Assembly (NCBI GenBank): GCA_937967665.1
Contig: CALBSZ010000016.1
Coordinates: 1 to 10,061 of the forward strand
DNA length: 10,061 nucleotides
Origin: an uncultured Planctomycetaceae bacterium
GTDB lineage: Bacteria > Planctomycetota > Planctomycetia > Pirellulales > Pirellulaceae
Reading direction: 5' to 3'
Part shown: positions 1 through 6,954 of the stretch, one piece after another
How the letters are laid out: every line of letters starts with the position of its first letter
Numbering within the stretch: the stretch's first letter is position 1
Position numbers and translations under genes: made by a program
Notes under the pieces: model-generated
The model's database searches: none
What the model was told of the DNA's origin: nothing
The model's input: only the letters and a program-made list of their open reading frames with translations

Positions 1-102
1 TCGCTTCACTCGACCCCGGCCACCCATGACAACAACGCGAGATTCAAAACAAAGCCTGGTGAATCCAGCTACATGGCGTTGTCGTACGAAGCCGGGTCTT
101 GA
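1..102 (+). CDS. Possible C-terminal end of an upstream gene (5' end outside window)
   Basis: Frame 1 is open from the first base to a TGA at 100-102 and gives 33 residues ending in SYMALSYEAGS. About two thirds of its codons end in G or C, as in the genes downstream, and the gap to the next start (93 bp) is normal for an intergenic spacer. No domain is recognisable in so short a piece, so no function is assigned. An open frame of this length in GC-rich DNA can also arise by chance. The call rests only on the open frame, the codon bias and the position. Confidence 0.4.
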   Translation, partial: SLHSTPATHDNNARFKTKPGESSYMALSYEAGS

Positions 103-195
103 TAATGATGACACGGTCGAACCTGGTCGTTACGACTGGAAGTCCGACAATTCGAATGGTCAGCTTTCCGAATACTTTGGCGTTGCTACGCAGTC

Positions 196-2457
196 ATGCC
201 CAAACGCAAAACGATCCAGGATCACTCGGCGCGCGGGTCCGCCGCGTCGAAACTGGCGAATCAGCTGCAAAGAGCCTGCGTTGCCGCGCTGGTGGCGTTG
301 CTGGTAATAACGCCGCTGATACCCAGTGATGCCGCGGCGACTCAGGGGACGGGCATGGTGCTGGTCGTACTCTGGTTAATCACCCTGACTGCCTGGGCTG
401 CCGCAGGGATGCTTCGTGGAGCCATGATCCTCTATTGGTCGTGGGCGGATGTCGCGGTCGGTTGCCTCGTGGGTGCCTGTTGTTTGAGTGCCTTGCTGCC
501 GCGAACCGGGAGTAGCCCCCGCTACACGTTGAATATGATGTGGACCTGGGTCGGGTTGGGAGTAGGTTACTGGCTCGTACGACACCTGGCTCGCGATTTT
601 GCGACGCGCAGAATGCTGTTGTCAGTGATGACAGGTCTGGCCTGCAGCCTGGCCCTCTTTGCGGTCTTCCAGTACGCCTACAGCCTGCCCCAGACCCGGC
701 TGGCTTACGAAAAGGATCCCGCTGCCGTCATGGACGAACTTGGCATCGACGCCCCCGAAGGTTCCCGCGAACGGACACAGTTTGAAAACCGACTGGCCGG
801 CACCGAGCCGTTTGCCACTTTTGCCCTGACGAATTCACTGGCCGGTTTTGTGGTGGCCTGGCTGATCGTGGCGATCGGACTCGGGGTGCACTTCGGGCAG
901 CGGCGCGGACTGCAGTCGTGGGACACTTGGACATGCCTGGGCGTCACGCTGCTGCTGGCCGTTTGCCTGTTGCTGACGAAGAGTCGTTCTGCCTGGTTGG
1001 CGGGCGCCGCGGGTCTGGTGGCGATGGCGTACGTCACACGCGGGCGAGGCGGGCCACTGCGCGTTTCGAGAATGGGTGCCGTCGTTGTCGCCGCCGGCGC
1101 CGTACTTGCTTTTTTGGTGTTTCTCGGCGGCGGCCTCGATGCGGGCGTGCTGACCGAGGCCCCCAAGTCGCTCCGCTACCGAATCGAATACTGGCAGGCA
1201 TCGAGAGCCATGATTGCAGACTATTTCTGGTTGGGCTGTGGTCCGGGTAATTTTCAGCAATTCTATACGACATACAAGCTGCCCGCCGCAAGTGAAACGG
1301 TACGCGATCCTCATAACTTTATTGTCGAGATTTGGGCGACGACAGGCACGTTCGGCCTCATCGCCTTGCTGGCCGTGGTTTCGCTGGCAGGGCGGCAACT
1401 TCTGGCGACGCCGGCAACCTCCAGCGGCGAGCCCCAACGTACGATGGCGCGTGCCGGGTTGGTCGGCGGGTTGGTCGGCGCGGCCATGGCGTTTCCGATT
1501 GGCCTTCTGGAAGGATTTCCACCGGACGCCTTCCTGATGTTCGTGGGGCTCCCCGTGGGAGCGGTCGTCTCCCTGCGGTTGTACCGTCCCCATCTCGCCG
1601 GCGACGCCCCTCGGTGGCTATTCAGCCTGCCGCTCGTGCTCCGGCTGATCAACCTGCTCGCCGCGGGGGGGATCGGTTTTCCGGCCGTGGCCCAGTCGGT
1701 ATGGCTGCTGCTAGCGCTGTCGCTGAATCATGCGGCGCAGGCGGATCATGCCGCCCGCGTCCCGCGTCCCGCGGCGATTGGCGCAACCCTGCTCGTCCTG
1801 GCGTTGGTCGTCGCGTGCGAAATCACCGCGTATCGTCCGATCCTCGAACGCCGCGCGGCGGAGGACGAAGCATTAGCGCTGCAGCAACGGGGGCATTCTG
1901 TTCGCGCGGAACAGGCGTTGTTGACCGCTGCCCGCGAGGACCCGTGGAGTCACGAACCATGGCAAAAACTGGCAATGGTGCGACATTATCGCTGGCTCTC
2001 CACACGGGATCCGCACGATTACAGTCAGTTTCGGCAGGCGGCAGCGGAGGCGCTCGCCCGCTGCGGGCATTCCAGTGCGTTGAACCGCCAGTTCGGCAAC
2101 CTGGCGCTGACCATGTATCGCCTGGACCCGCGGCCGGAACTGCTGCAAGACGCCGTGATGTTTTACGAAGAATCCGTTAAACTTTATCCTAACAGCAACA
2201 TTTTGCGTGCCCAGCTTGCCTGGGCCTATCGAGTTGCCGGCGAAACCGGTCGCAGCCTGGCCGAGGCGGACCACGCATGGGAACTCGACCACCAGAATCC
2301 GCACGTCGAGCAGGCCTTGAAAAACCAAACGATTCACGATCGAGTCGACCTGATAACCGATCCAAATCAGCGCGTGCTGATGCCTGCCGACCGCAATGCC
2401 GAACAACTGATTGAGAATCTGCGTAGTTCAGGAGACTCGCAATTGCGTCATTCCTGA
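196..2457 (+). CDS. O-antigen ligase/polymerase-like (Wzy_C) membrane protein with C-terminal TPR region
   Basis: This is a 753-residue polytopic inner-membrane protein. About 14 hydrophobic segments are visible, roughly at residues 26-42, 53-73, 84-101, 113-130, 140-160, 206-231, 245-281, 292-312, 379-397, 419-438, 444-462 and 473-543. The Wzy_C/O-antigen ligase signature is clear: LLLTKSRSAWLAG near 258-270, then a large periplasmic loop with SLRYRIEYWQAS (325-336), LGCGPGNF (346-353) and DPHNFIVEIWATTG (371-384). Family members (WaaL, Wzy, PglL-type) transfer or polymerise lipid-linked glycans on the periplasmic face. Residues about 555-705 are soluble and helical, with TPR-like pairs such as AVMFYEESVKLYPNSNILRA (653-672). 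Such TPR tails are common in the bacterial Wzy_C group. The ATG at 196 is the first start giving a short basic N-terminus before segment 1; no good Shine-Dalgarno site precedes it. Which glycan it acts on cannot be told, because no glycosyltransferases are in view. Confidence 0.85.
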   Translation: MPKRKTIQDHSARGSAASKLANQLQRACVAALVALLVITPLIPSDAAATQGTGMVLVVLWLITLTAWAAAGMLRGAMILYWSWADVAVGCLVGACCLSALLPRTGSSPRYTLNMMWTWVGLGVGYWLVRHLARDFATRRMLLSVMTGLACSLALFAVFQYAYSLPQTRLAYEKDPAAVMDELGIDAPEGSRERTQFENRLAGTEPFATFALTNSLAGFVVAWLIVAIGLGVHFGQRRGLQSWDTWTCLGVTLLLAVCLLLTKSRSAWLAGAAGLVAMAYVTRGRGGPLRVSRMGAVVVAAGAVLAFLVFLGGGLDAGVLTEAPKSLRYRIEYWQASRAMIADYFWLGCGPGNFQQFYTTYKLPAASETVRDPHNFIVEIWATTGTFGLIALLAVVSLAGRQLLATPATSSGEPQRTMARAGLVGGLVGAAMAFPIGLLEGFPPDAFLMFVGLPVGAVVSLRLYRPHLAGDAPRWLFSLPLVLRLINLLAAGGIGFPAVAQSVWLLLALSLNHAAQADHAARVPRPAAIGATLLVLALVVACEITAYRPILERRAAEDEALALQQRGHSVRAEQALLTAAREDPWSHEPWQKLAMVRHYRWLSTRDPHDYSQFRQAAAEALARCGHSSALNRQFGNLALTMYRLDPRPELLQDAVMFYEESVKLYPNSNILRAQLAWAYRVAGETGRSLAEADHAWELDHQNPHVEQALKNQTIHDRVDLITDPNQRVLMPADRNAEQLIENLRSSGDSQLRHS

Positions 2458-2497
2458 GTCATGTCCCTGAGATCCGTCCCGCAGCCAAGTGTATGCC

Positions 2498-3715
2498 ATG
2501 AAACTATCCGTCCTTGTTGTCGCCTGTGCCGTTTTCGGGATCAGCATCGGCGCGCTGGCAACCGTGGCTGAGTTTGCGACGGCCGTGAACCAGTTCGAAC
2601 CGTCGAATCGGATCGCGACGCGCAGCGAACCCGAGTACGTCCCTGTGGACGGTACTGGGGCAACCGACCCGCCAGTTGGCGAAGTGAAACTGCCGAAGTT
2701 TGTGCTGGTGAACGGCAATGAATTTGACTTCGGGACGTTGGACCGCAACGCGCGCGGCAGTCACACCTTCATTGTCAGGAACGACGGGAACAAGAATCTG
2801 CAATTTAAATTGCAGAGTGTCACGTGCGGGTTGTGCATCGAGTCGGACTTTCATGAAGCCGAACTTGCTCCCGGGGAAACGGGCGAAGTGACCCTGGAAT
2901 ACGTGACAAGGAAGGATCTGCCCGAGTTCAACGAGGGCGCCGAACTGATCACGTCCGACCCGCAGAATACGCACATCAGTCTTCGCATTCGTGGTTTCGT
3001 TACGCAGAATGTCGTGATTGTTCCCACGACGGTCGTGTTTCAAAACATTTCGACGCATCAGTCCCATGAGCGCAGCGTCAACGTGTTCGCCTATCGGTCG
3101 AAGGATGTGCAGATCGAGGACCATACCTTTACGAATGCCGACCTGGCTGACTTTTTCGGGCTGTCCTGGTCGCCCTTGACGACGGAACAACTGGCTTTGC
3201 AGGACCGTGCGATCGGTGGTGTGGAATTGAGAATCAAGGCCAAGGCGGGACTCCCGTTCGGCACCTTCAACCAGAATCTGCGACTGTCTACGAATATCGA
3301 AAACGACGCGACGCTGGAGGTTCCAATTCACGGCCGAGTTGTCAGCGATATATCGATTATCGGTCCTGGGTACGACAGCGAACGCAATAGATTGTTGGTG
3401 GGACTGGTCAAGCAGGGGGTCGGCGCGGAACGTGCGATACTTTTGAGTACCAAAGGGCCACATCGAGAAACCACGAAGTTCACAATTGAAAAGGTGACAC
3501 CGGATAACGGCCTGGATGTCAGCCTTGGCGACGCCACGACCCAGAACGACGGCGCGGTGTACGTGACACGAATCAGGATTCGCATTCGTGACGACGCACC
3601 CGAAATGAACTTCATGGGGGATCGACCCGAAGGGCTGGGACAAATTGTGATTCGGACCACGCACCCCGAGGTGCCTGAATTGATCTTGTTTGTGAAGTTC
3701 GCGGTGCAGGAATAG
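2498..3715 (+). CDS. Exported DUF1573 domain protein
   Basis: This is a 405-residue protein with an N-terminal signal or anchor segment (KLSVLVVACAVFGISIGALA, residues 2-21), so it probably acts outside the cytoplasm. A DUF1573 module lies at about residues 66-155: NEFDFGTLDRNARGSHTF, then RNDGNKNL, then SVTCGLC (107-113), then LAPGETGEVTLEY. DUF1573 is an Ig-like/ASH-type beta-sandwich of unknown function. The usual CGC of the family is here C110-G-L-C113, a CxxC arrangement. The rest (about 160-405) looks like further beta-rich repeats, including IPTTVVF-like and PIHGRV strands, without a family I can name. A GTG at 2489 in the same frame would add three residues; ATG 2498 is preferred because it directly precedes the signal sequence. 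The gene starts 40 bp after the Wzy_C gene and ends 3 bp before the cytochrome lipoprotein, which implies co-transcription at least with the latter. The molecular role is unknown. Confidence 0.8.
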   Translation: MKLSVLVVACAVFGISIGALATVAEFATAVNQFEPSNRIATRSEPEYVPVDGTGATDPPVGEVKLPKFVLVNGNEFDFGTLDRNARGSHTFIVRNDGNKNLQFKLQSVTCGLCIESDFHEAELAPGETGEVTLEYVTRKDLPEFNEGAELITSDPQNTHISLRIRGFVTQNVVIVPTTVVFQNISTHQSHERSVNVFAYRSKDVQIEDHTFTNADLADFFGLSWSPLTTEQLALQDRAIGGVELRIKAKAGLPFGTFNQNLRLSTNIENDATLEVPIHGRVVSDISIIGPGYDSERNRLLVGLVKQGVGAERAILLSTKGPHRETTKFTIEKVTPDNGLDVSLGDATTQNDGAVYVTRIRIRIRDDAPEMNFMGDRPEGLGQIVIRTTHPEVPELILFVKFAVQE

Positions 3716-3718
3716 ATA

Positions 3719-5389
3719 ATGGACATGGAATGTACGGTCAGGCAAGTGTTGGGAATCGGCTGCGTGCTGGCGGCCATGATGGGTTGTCGCGCCGAACAGC
3801 GGAGTGCCGCGGAGCAGGCGTCGACTACCGACGGTACCGCGCAGGCAGCGGTTCAACAGCCCGCGGAGGTGGAACTGGCGACCGAACCGTCAACACCCGC
3901 CGATGTGCCGGCATCAACGGAGAATGTTGCCGCCGCTCCGGAAAACCCACCTCACGAAAACGAATCCCGGCAGGCAACTCCAGGTTCCAGCGAATTGGAA
4001 GCGGCGGCGTTGTTCGAGGGTTGGGAGAAGCCGCTGGTGGCGATTTCGATCACGGGCCGCCAGCACGGGTACATCGAACCGTGCGGCTGTACCGGGTTGC
4101 AAAATCAAAAAGGCGGACTGGCGCGACGGCAAACCTTCTTGCGGCAGTTGCGGGACGAACGCGGCTGGAGTGTAATACCCGTGGACCTCGGAGATCAAGT
4201 TCGTCGCTTCGGCAAGCAGGCCGAGATTAAATTCCAGCGCACGGCCGAGGCGTTGAAGTCGATGGGCTACAAGGCGGTGACGTTGGGGCCCGACGATCTG
4301 AGAATCTCCGCGGGCGATTTGATTGCGGTCGCGTCCAGTCTTGGCGAACAGAAGTCCCCGTTCATCAGTGCCAATGTTGCTGTCTACGATCCGTCTTTCA
4401 TGGATGCGTACCGCGTCATCGAAGCGGGCGGCTTGAAGATCGGGATCACCGCGGTCATGGGCGATACGGCGCGCCAGTCGATCACCAGCGACGAAATCAT
4501 TCACAAGCCGGCCCGCGAAGCGCTCGCCACCGTCCTGCCAAAGCTGGAAGACGAAAACTGTGATCTGCTCATTTTGCTGGCGCACACCACCGTTGAAGAA
4601 GCTTCGGCACTCGCAACCGAATTCAAGAAGCTTGATTTGGTATGCGTCTCGGGCGTGGCGGATGAACCGGTTTTCCGATTGGAACAGGTACCGAGCACCA
4701 AGACGCAATTGGTTCAGCCCGGCGGCAAGGGGATGTTCTGCGGTGTGGTTGGCGTTTTCGCGAACGAGCAGCAGCGTTTCCGCTACCAGCGCGTGCCGCT
4801 GGACAGCCGTTTTGAAGATTCCCCGGAGATGCTGCAACTGCTGCGCTTCTATCAGTCCATTCTCAAAAAAGAAGGACTGGCTCAGTTAGGATTGAAGCCG
4901 ATACCGCATCCCACGGAACGCGAGTTCGTCGGCTCTGAAAAGTGCGGCGACTGCCATACACAGGCATTCGACGTCTGGACGGAATCGCCGCATTATCACG
5001 CCACCGAATCGCTGGTGAATCCGCCGAACAGCCGCGGGGACATTCCGCGGCACTACGATCCGGAGTGCCTCAGCTGCCATGTGACGGGGTGGAATCCGCA
5101 GCAGTTTTTCCCCTACCGTACCGGTTTCCTGTCGTTGGAAGAAACGCCCGAGATGTTTGGCAACGGTTGTGAAAACTGCCACGGTCCAGGCGCCAGCCAT
5201 GTCGCTGCCGAAGAAGACGGGGCGCCCGAGGCGGAACTGAAGCTGCGACGTCAGGAAATGGTCCTGCCACTGTCGAAAGCCGAGCAGCGTTGTCTGGAGT
5301 GTCACGACATCGACAACGATCCCCACTTCCACCACGAAGGTGCGTTTGAGGAATACTGGGAACAGATCGAGCACTACGGAAAGGACTAG
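3719..5389 (+). CDS. Lipoprotein: degenerate metallophosphatase/5'-nucleotidase-like domain fused to tetraheme cytochrome c554-like domain
   Basis: This is a 556-residue protein. The N-terminus ends in a lipobox-like LAAMMGC, with the lipidated residue predicted as Cys23, followed by a low-complexity Ala/Pro/Glu linker to about residue 95. Residues about 104-365 resemble the UshA-type metallophosphatase fold: ITGRQHGYIEPCGCTG (111-126), KGGLARR (131-137), PVDLGDQ (154-160), VTLGPDDL (187-194), LLILLAHTT (283-291). Several canonical metal ligands are replaced (see findings). Residues about 402-550 carry four CxxCH heme-binding motifs: CGDCH 409-413, CLSCH 450-454, CENCH 484-488 and CLECH 525-529. 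Their spacing and the NGCENCHGPGASH context match the cytochrome c554-like family. The protein is therefore probably a membrane-anchored periplasmic electron carrier or redox enzyme; the partner is unknown. ATG 3719 lies 3 bp after the DUF1573 stop; an in-frame ATG at 3725 is an alternative. The TAG stop lies inside a repeated intergenic block that recurs at 10002. Confidence 0.82.
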   Translation: MDMECTVRQVLGIGCVLAAMMGCRAEQRSAAEQASTTDGTAQAAVQQPAEVELATEPSTPADVPASTENVAAAPENPPHENESRQATPGSSELEAAALFEGWEKPLVAISITGRQHGYIEPCGCTGLQNQKGGLARRQTFLRQLRDERGWSVIPVDLGDQVRRFGKQAEIKFQRTAEALKSMGYKAVTLGPDDLRISAGDLIAVASSLGEQKSPFISANVAVYDPSFMDAYRVIEAGGLKIGITAVMGDTARQSITSDEIIHKPAREALATVLPKLEDENCDLLILLAHTTVEEASALATEFKKLDLVCVSGVADEPVFRLEQVPSTKTQLVQPGGKGMFCGVVGVFANEQQRFRYQRVPLDSRFEDSPEMLQLLRFYQSILKKEGLAQLGLKPIPHPTEREFVGSEKCGDCHTQAFDVWTESPHYHATESLVNPPNSRGDIPRHYDPECLSCHVTGWNPQQFFPYRTGFLSLEETPEMFGNGCENCHGPGASHVAAEEDGAPEAELKLRRQEMVLPLSKAEQRCLECHDIDNDPHFHHEGAFEEYWEQIEHYGKD

Positions 5390-5405
5390 TACTACAGCGC
5401 AGGGT
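5382..5405 (+). repeat. Conserved 24-bp block of composite repeat, copy A
   Basis: The block AGGAYTAGTACTACAGCGCA followed by GGGT is present here and at 10002-10025, with one difference in 24 bases (C/T at the fifth base). It contains the 8-bp palindrome TAGTACTA (5387-5394), and its TAG supplies the stop codon of the cytochrome lipoprotein gene. In both copies it is followed shortly by a GCGAAAA-GGGGACTGGCTC arm of a long inverted repeat, so the two parts seem to belong to one element. No protein-coding role is apparent. Confidence 0.75.
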
Positions 5406-5406
5406 C

Positions 5407-5491
5407 GCGAAAAAGGGGACTGGCTCGGTGATACAAACGGTTATCAGCTGGCAAATCAGTCGCGTCCGCCGTGCCTGTCCCCTCTTTTCGC
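5407..5491. repeat. Imperfect long inverted repeat 1 (GGGGACTGGC family)
   Basis: The left arm at 5407-5426 (GCGAAAAAGGGGACTGGCTC) pairs with the right arm at 5471-5491, whose reverse complement is GCGAAAAGAGGGGACAGGCA followed by C. The arms differ by one inserted base and two mismatches and enclose about 44 bases. As RNA this would fold into a stem of about 20 bp just after the cytochrome stop codon, so it could act as a transcript-end or mRNA-protecting structure. The form resembles a REP/BIME-like palindromic element. Classification is by structure only. Confidence 0.7.
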
Positions 5492-5513
5492 AAGCCATGG
5501 GTGATATTGGTCC

Positions 5514-5596
5514 GCGAAAGGGGGACTGGCACCATCGATCCACCGGGTTTTCCGGGACGAACCAAACACAACGATGGAGCCAGTCCCCTGGTTCGC
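5514..5596. repeat. Imperfect long inverted repeat 2 (GGGGACTGGC family)
   Basis: The left core at 5521-5537 (GGGGACTGGCACCATCG) pairs with 5572-5588 (CGATGGAGCCAGTCCCC) at 16 of 17 positions. The pairing extends outward imperfectly through GCGAA (5514-5518) and TTCGC (5592-5596). The loop is 34 bases, 5538-5571. The arms match the first inverted repeat (5407-5491) and the partial element at 10031-10061. It sits 50 bp upstream of truB, and a stable hairpin here could separate truB transcription from the upstream cluster. No poly-T tract follows, so it is not a classic intrinsic terminator. Confidence 0.75.
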
Positions 5597-5645
5597 TACT
5601 GCCAACGCTGCGCTGGACGGCTGGAATGAGGGGTTTCAATAGACC

Positions 5646-6569
5646 ATGCGACCGTTCGGAGTCCTGAATGTCAACAAACCGGCGGGGCTGACGAGTCGTG
5701 ACGTTGTGAACCGCGTGCAGCGTCTCGTCAAGCCGCACAGGGTGGGGCACGCCGGGACGCTTGATCCAATGGCTACAGGGGTGTTGGTGCTGTGTGTGGG
5801 TCAGGCAACGCGATTGATCGAATACGTGCAGCAGCAGAAGAAGCGTTATATCGCCACGTTTCTCTTGGGACGCAGCAGCGACACTGAGGACGTGACCGGA
5901 GAAGTCACGTTGGAAGCATCGCCGTCGAAACCGTCGGCCCGCGAACTGGAGACAACGCTTTTGGATTTCACGGGGCGCATTACGCAGGTGCCACCGGCCT
6001 TTTCCGCATTGAAAATAAAGGGCCAACGGGCCTATAAGCTGGCGCGGCAGGGAAAACAGGTGGTGCTGGAGCCGCGTTCGATCGAAATTTACGATCTGCA
6101 GCTCCTTCGCTACGCATATCCTGAATGGGCCGTCGATATCGCTTGCAGCAGCGGAACCTATGTGCGGTCATTGGGCCGTGACATTGCCGCGGCATTGGGG
6201 ACCGGTGCAGTGATGAGTGCTTTGGAACGCACCGCCGTGGGGCCGTTTACCGTGTCCAACGCCATCGATATCGAGCAGCTGACGGCGGACAACGTGATCG
6301 AACGCTTGTTGCCGCCCGCGTTAGCGCTGGCGGAGCTGTGCAGCCTGACTCTATCTCATGACCAGATTTCCCAGATTGTGTTTGGCAAGTGGTTGGACGA
6401 TCCGCGAGCGGGTGACATCTTCGCGGGCGAGGAACACGGCGCGGCATCCCGGCTGGCCCAAGACGTCGCGGCTTTCGACACGCGGCAGCGGCTGGTCGCC
6501 ATCTTGCGTCCGCGCGGTGACCGCAAGTTGGTACCGATACGAAACTTCTTATCGCCGCAGGATGTGTAG
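5646..6569 (+). CDS. truB: tRNA pseudouridine(55) synthase TruB
   Basis: This 307-residue protein has the standard TruB length and layout. It isomerises uridine 55 in the T-psi-C loop of tRNAs in the cytoplasm. Visible motifs are GVLNVNKPAGLTS (5-17), the catalytic loop VGHAGTLDPMATGVL (33-47) with nucleophile Asp40, KRYIATFLLG (66-75), the substrate loop QVPPAFSALKIKGQRAYKLAR (114-134), and CSSGTYVRSLGRDIA (167-181). The C-terminal part (about 225-307) is a less conserved PUA-like extension. ATG 5646 begins directly at the conserved N-terminal strand, with a purine stretch GAGGGG about 12 bases upstream that could be a weak ribosome site. It lies outside the nusA-infB-rbfA-truB-rpsO neighbourhood that is common in bacteria; its neighbours are a repeat region and ftsK. 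Confidence 0.97.
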   Translation: MRPFGVLNVNKPAGLTSRDVVNRVQRLVKPHRVGHAGTLDPMATGVLVLCVGQATRLIEYVQQQKKRYIATFLLGRSSDTEDVTGEVTLEASPSKPSARELETTLLDFTGRITQVPPAFSALKIKGQRAYKLARQGKQVVLEPRSIEIYDLQLLRYAYPEWAVDIACSSGTYVRSLGRDIAAALGTGAVMSALERTAVGPFTVSNAIDIEQLTADNVIERLLPPALALAELCSLTLSHDQISQIVFGKWLDDPRAGDIFAGEEHGAASRLAQDVAAFDTRQRLVAILRPRGDRKLVPIRNFLSPQDV

Positions 6570-6954
6570 TCGTTGCAATCGTTACGAGCGGAAGAGTACG
6601 GGACGACTTTTTCTGAATCGCCGTCGCTATCGACACAGCCCAACTTCACTCCGCGCTCTTACGGGGTAAACTTCCGTGCGGGAAGAGCCGCCTGGAAAGC
6701 AGACCTGCTGGTTGTGACTGTCACGCCGATGATCCCAGTCCTTTCCGCCAGGTAAGACTCGCGGACGCGTCTCGCAATACTGCGGCCAGCTGGACCTGAT
6801 GGCCGAAGTTGGTAGTGCGGCAAACGGCAGACGTCGTCTTGCTGCCGCTGGAACGGATTGGTTCCAGACGACACGGATTGTGATTGGGCACGGACACGCC
6901 CGCGGAAACCGGCACCCGACGGAAGTTGCCGGACTGCGCTTGAGCTGCGGGTCC
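6570..6954. other. Intergenic region between truB and ftsK
   Basis: These 385 bases have no convincing gene. The ftsK frame is open upstream to an ATG at 6799, but the 52-residue extension is Arg/Gly-rich, lacks FtsK similarity and precedes the usual N-terminus, so I treat it as untranslated. Small inverted repeats are CTTCC/GGAAG (6671-6675/6681-6685) and the nested hairpin at 6833-6872, which is listed separately. No confident promoter boxes or poly-T terminator are visible. The ftsK promoter most likely lies here. Confidence 0.6.
6833..6872 (+). promoter_or_regulatory. Nested hairpin in the ftsK 5' region
   Basis: An inner perfect stem, CTGGAAC (6848-6854) with GTTCCAG (6861-6867), has a 6-base loop. 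It is enclosed by an outer stem, GTCGT (6833-6837) with ACGAC (6868-6872), leaving a 10-base one-sided bulge. It lies about 80 bases before the preferred ftsK start. It could be a leader RNA structure or an operator-like dyad. No known riboswitch or regulator motif is recognised, and this much pairing can occur by chance. Confidence 0.3.

Noticed and set aside
1332..2180. 282-codon + strand open frame inside the Wzy_C gene
   Set aside because: A frame-shifted shadow, rich in Arg, Gly and Pro, overlapping a well-supported coding frame.
2504..3856. 450-codon minus-strand open frame
   Set aside because: Antisense to the DUF1573 gene and the start of the cytochrome gene, both of which have signals and domains on the + strand.
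5428..5667. 79-codon frame across the repeat region
   Set aside because: It consists of the inverted repeats and runs into truB; no start context or domain supports it.
6671..6688. Small hairpin after truB as an intrinsic terminator
   Set aside because: The stem is only 5 bp, no T-run follows, and it is about 100 bases from the stop codon.
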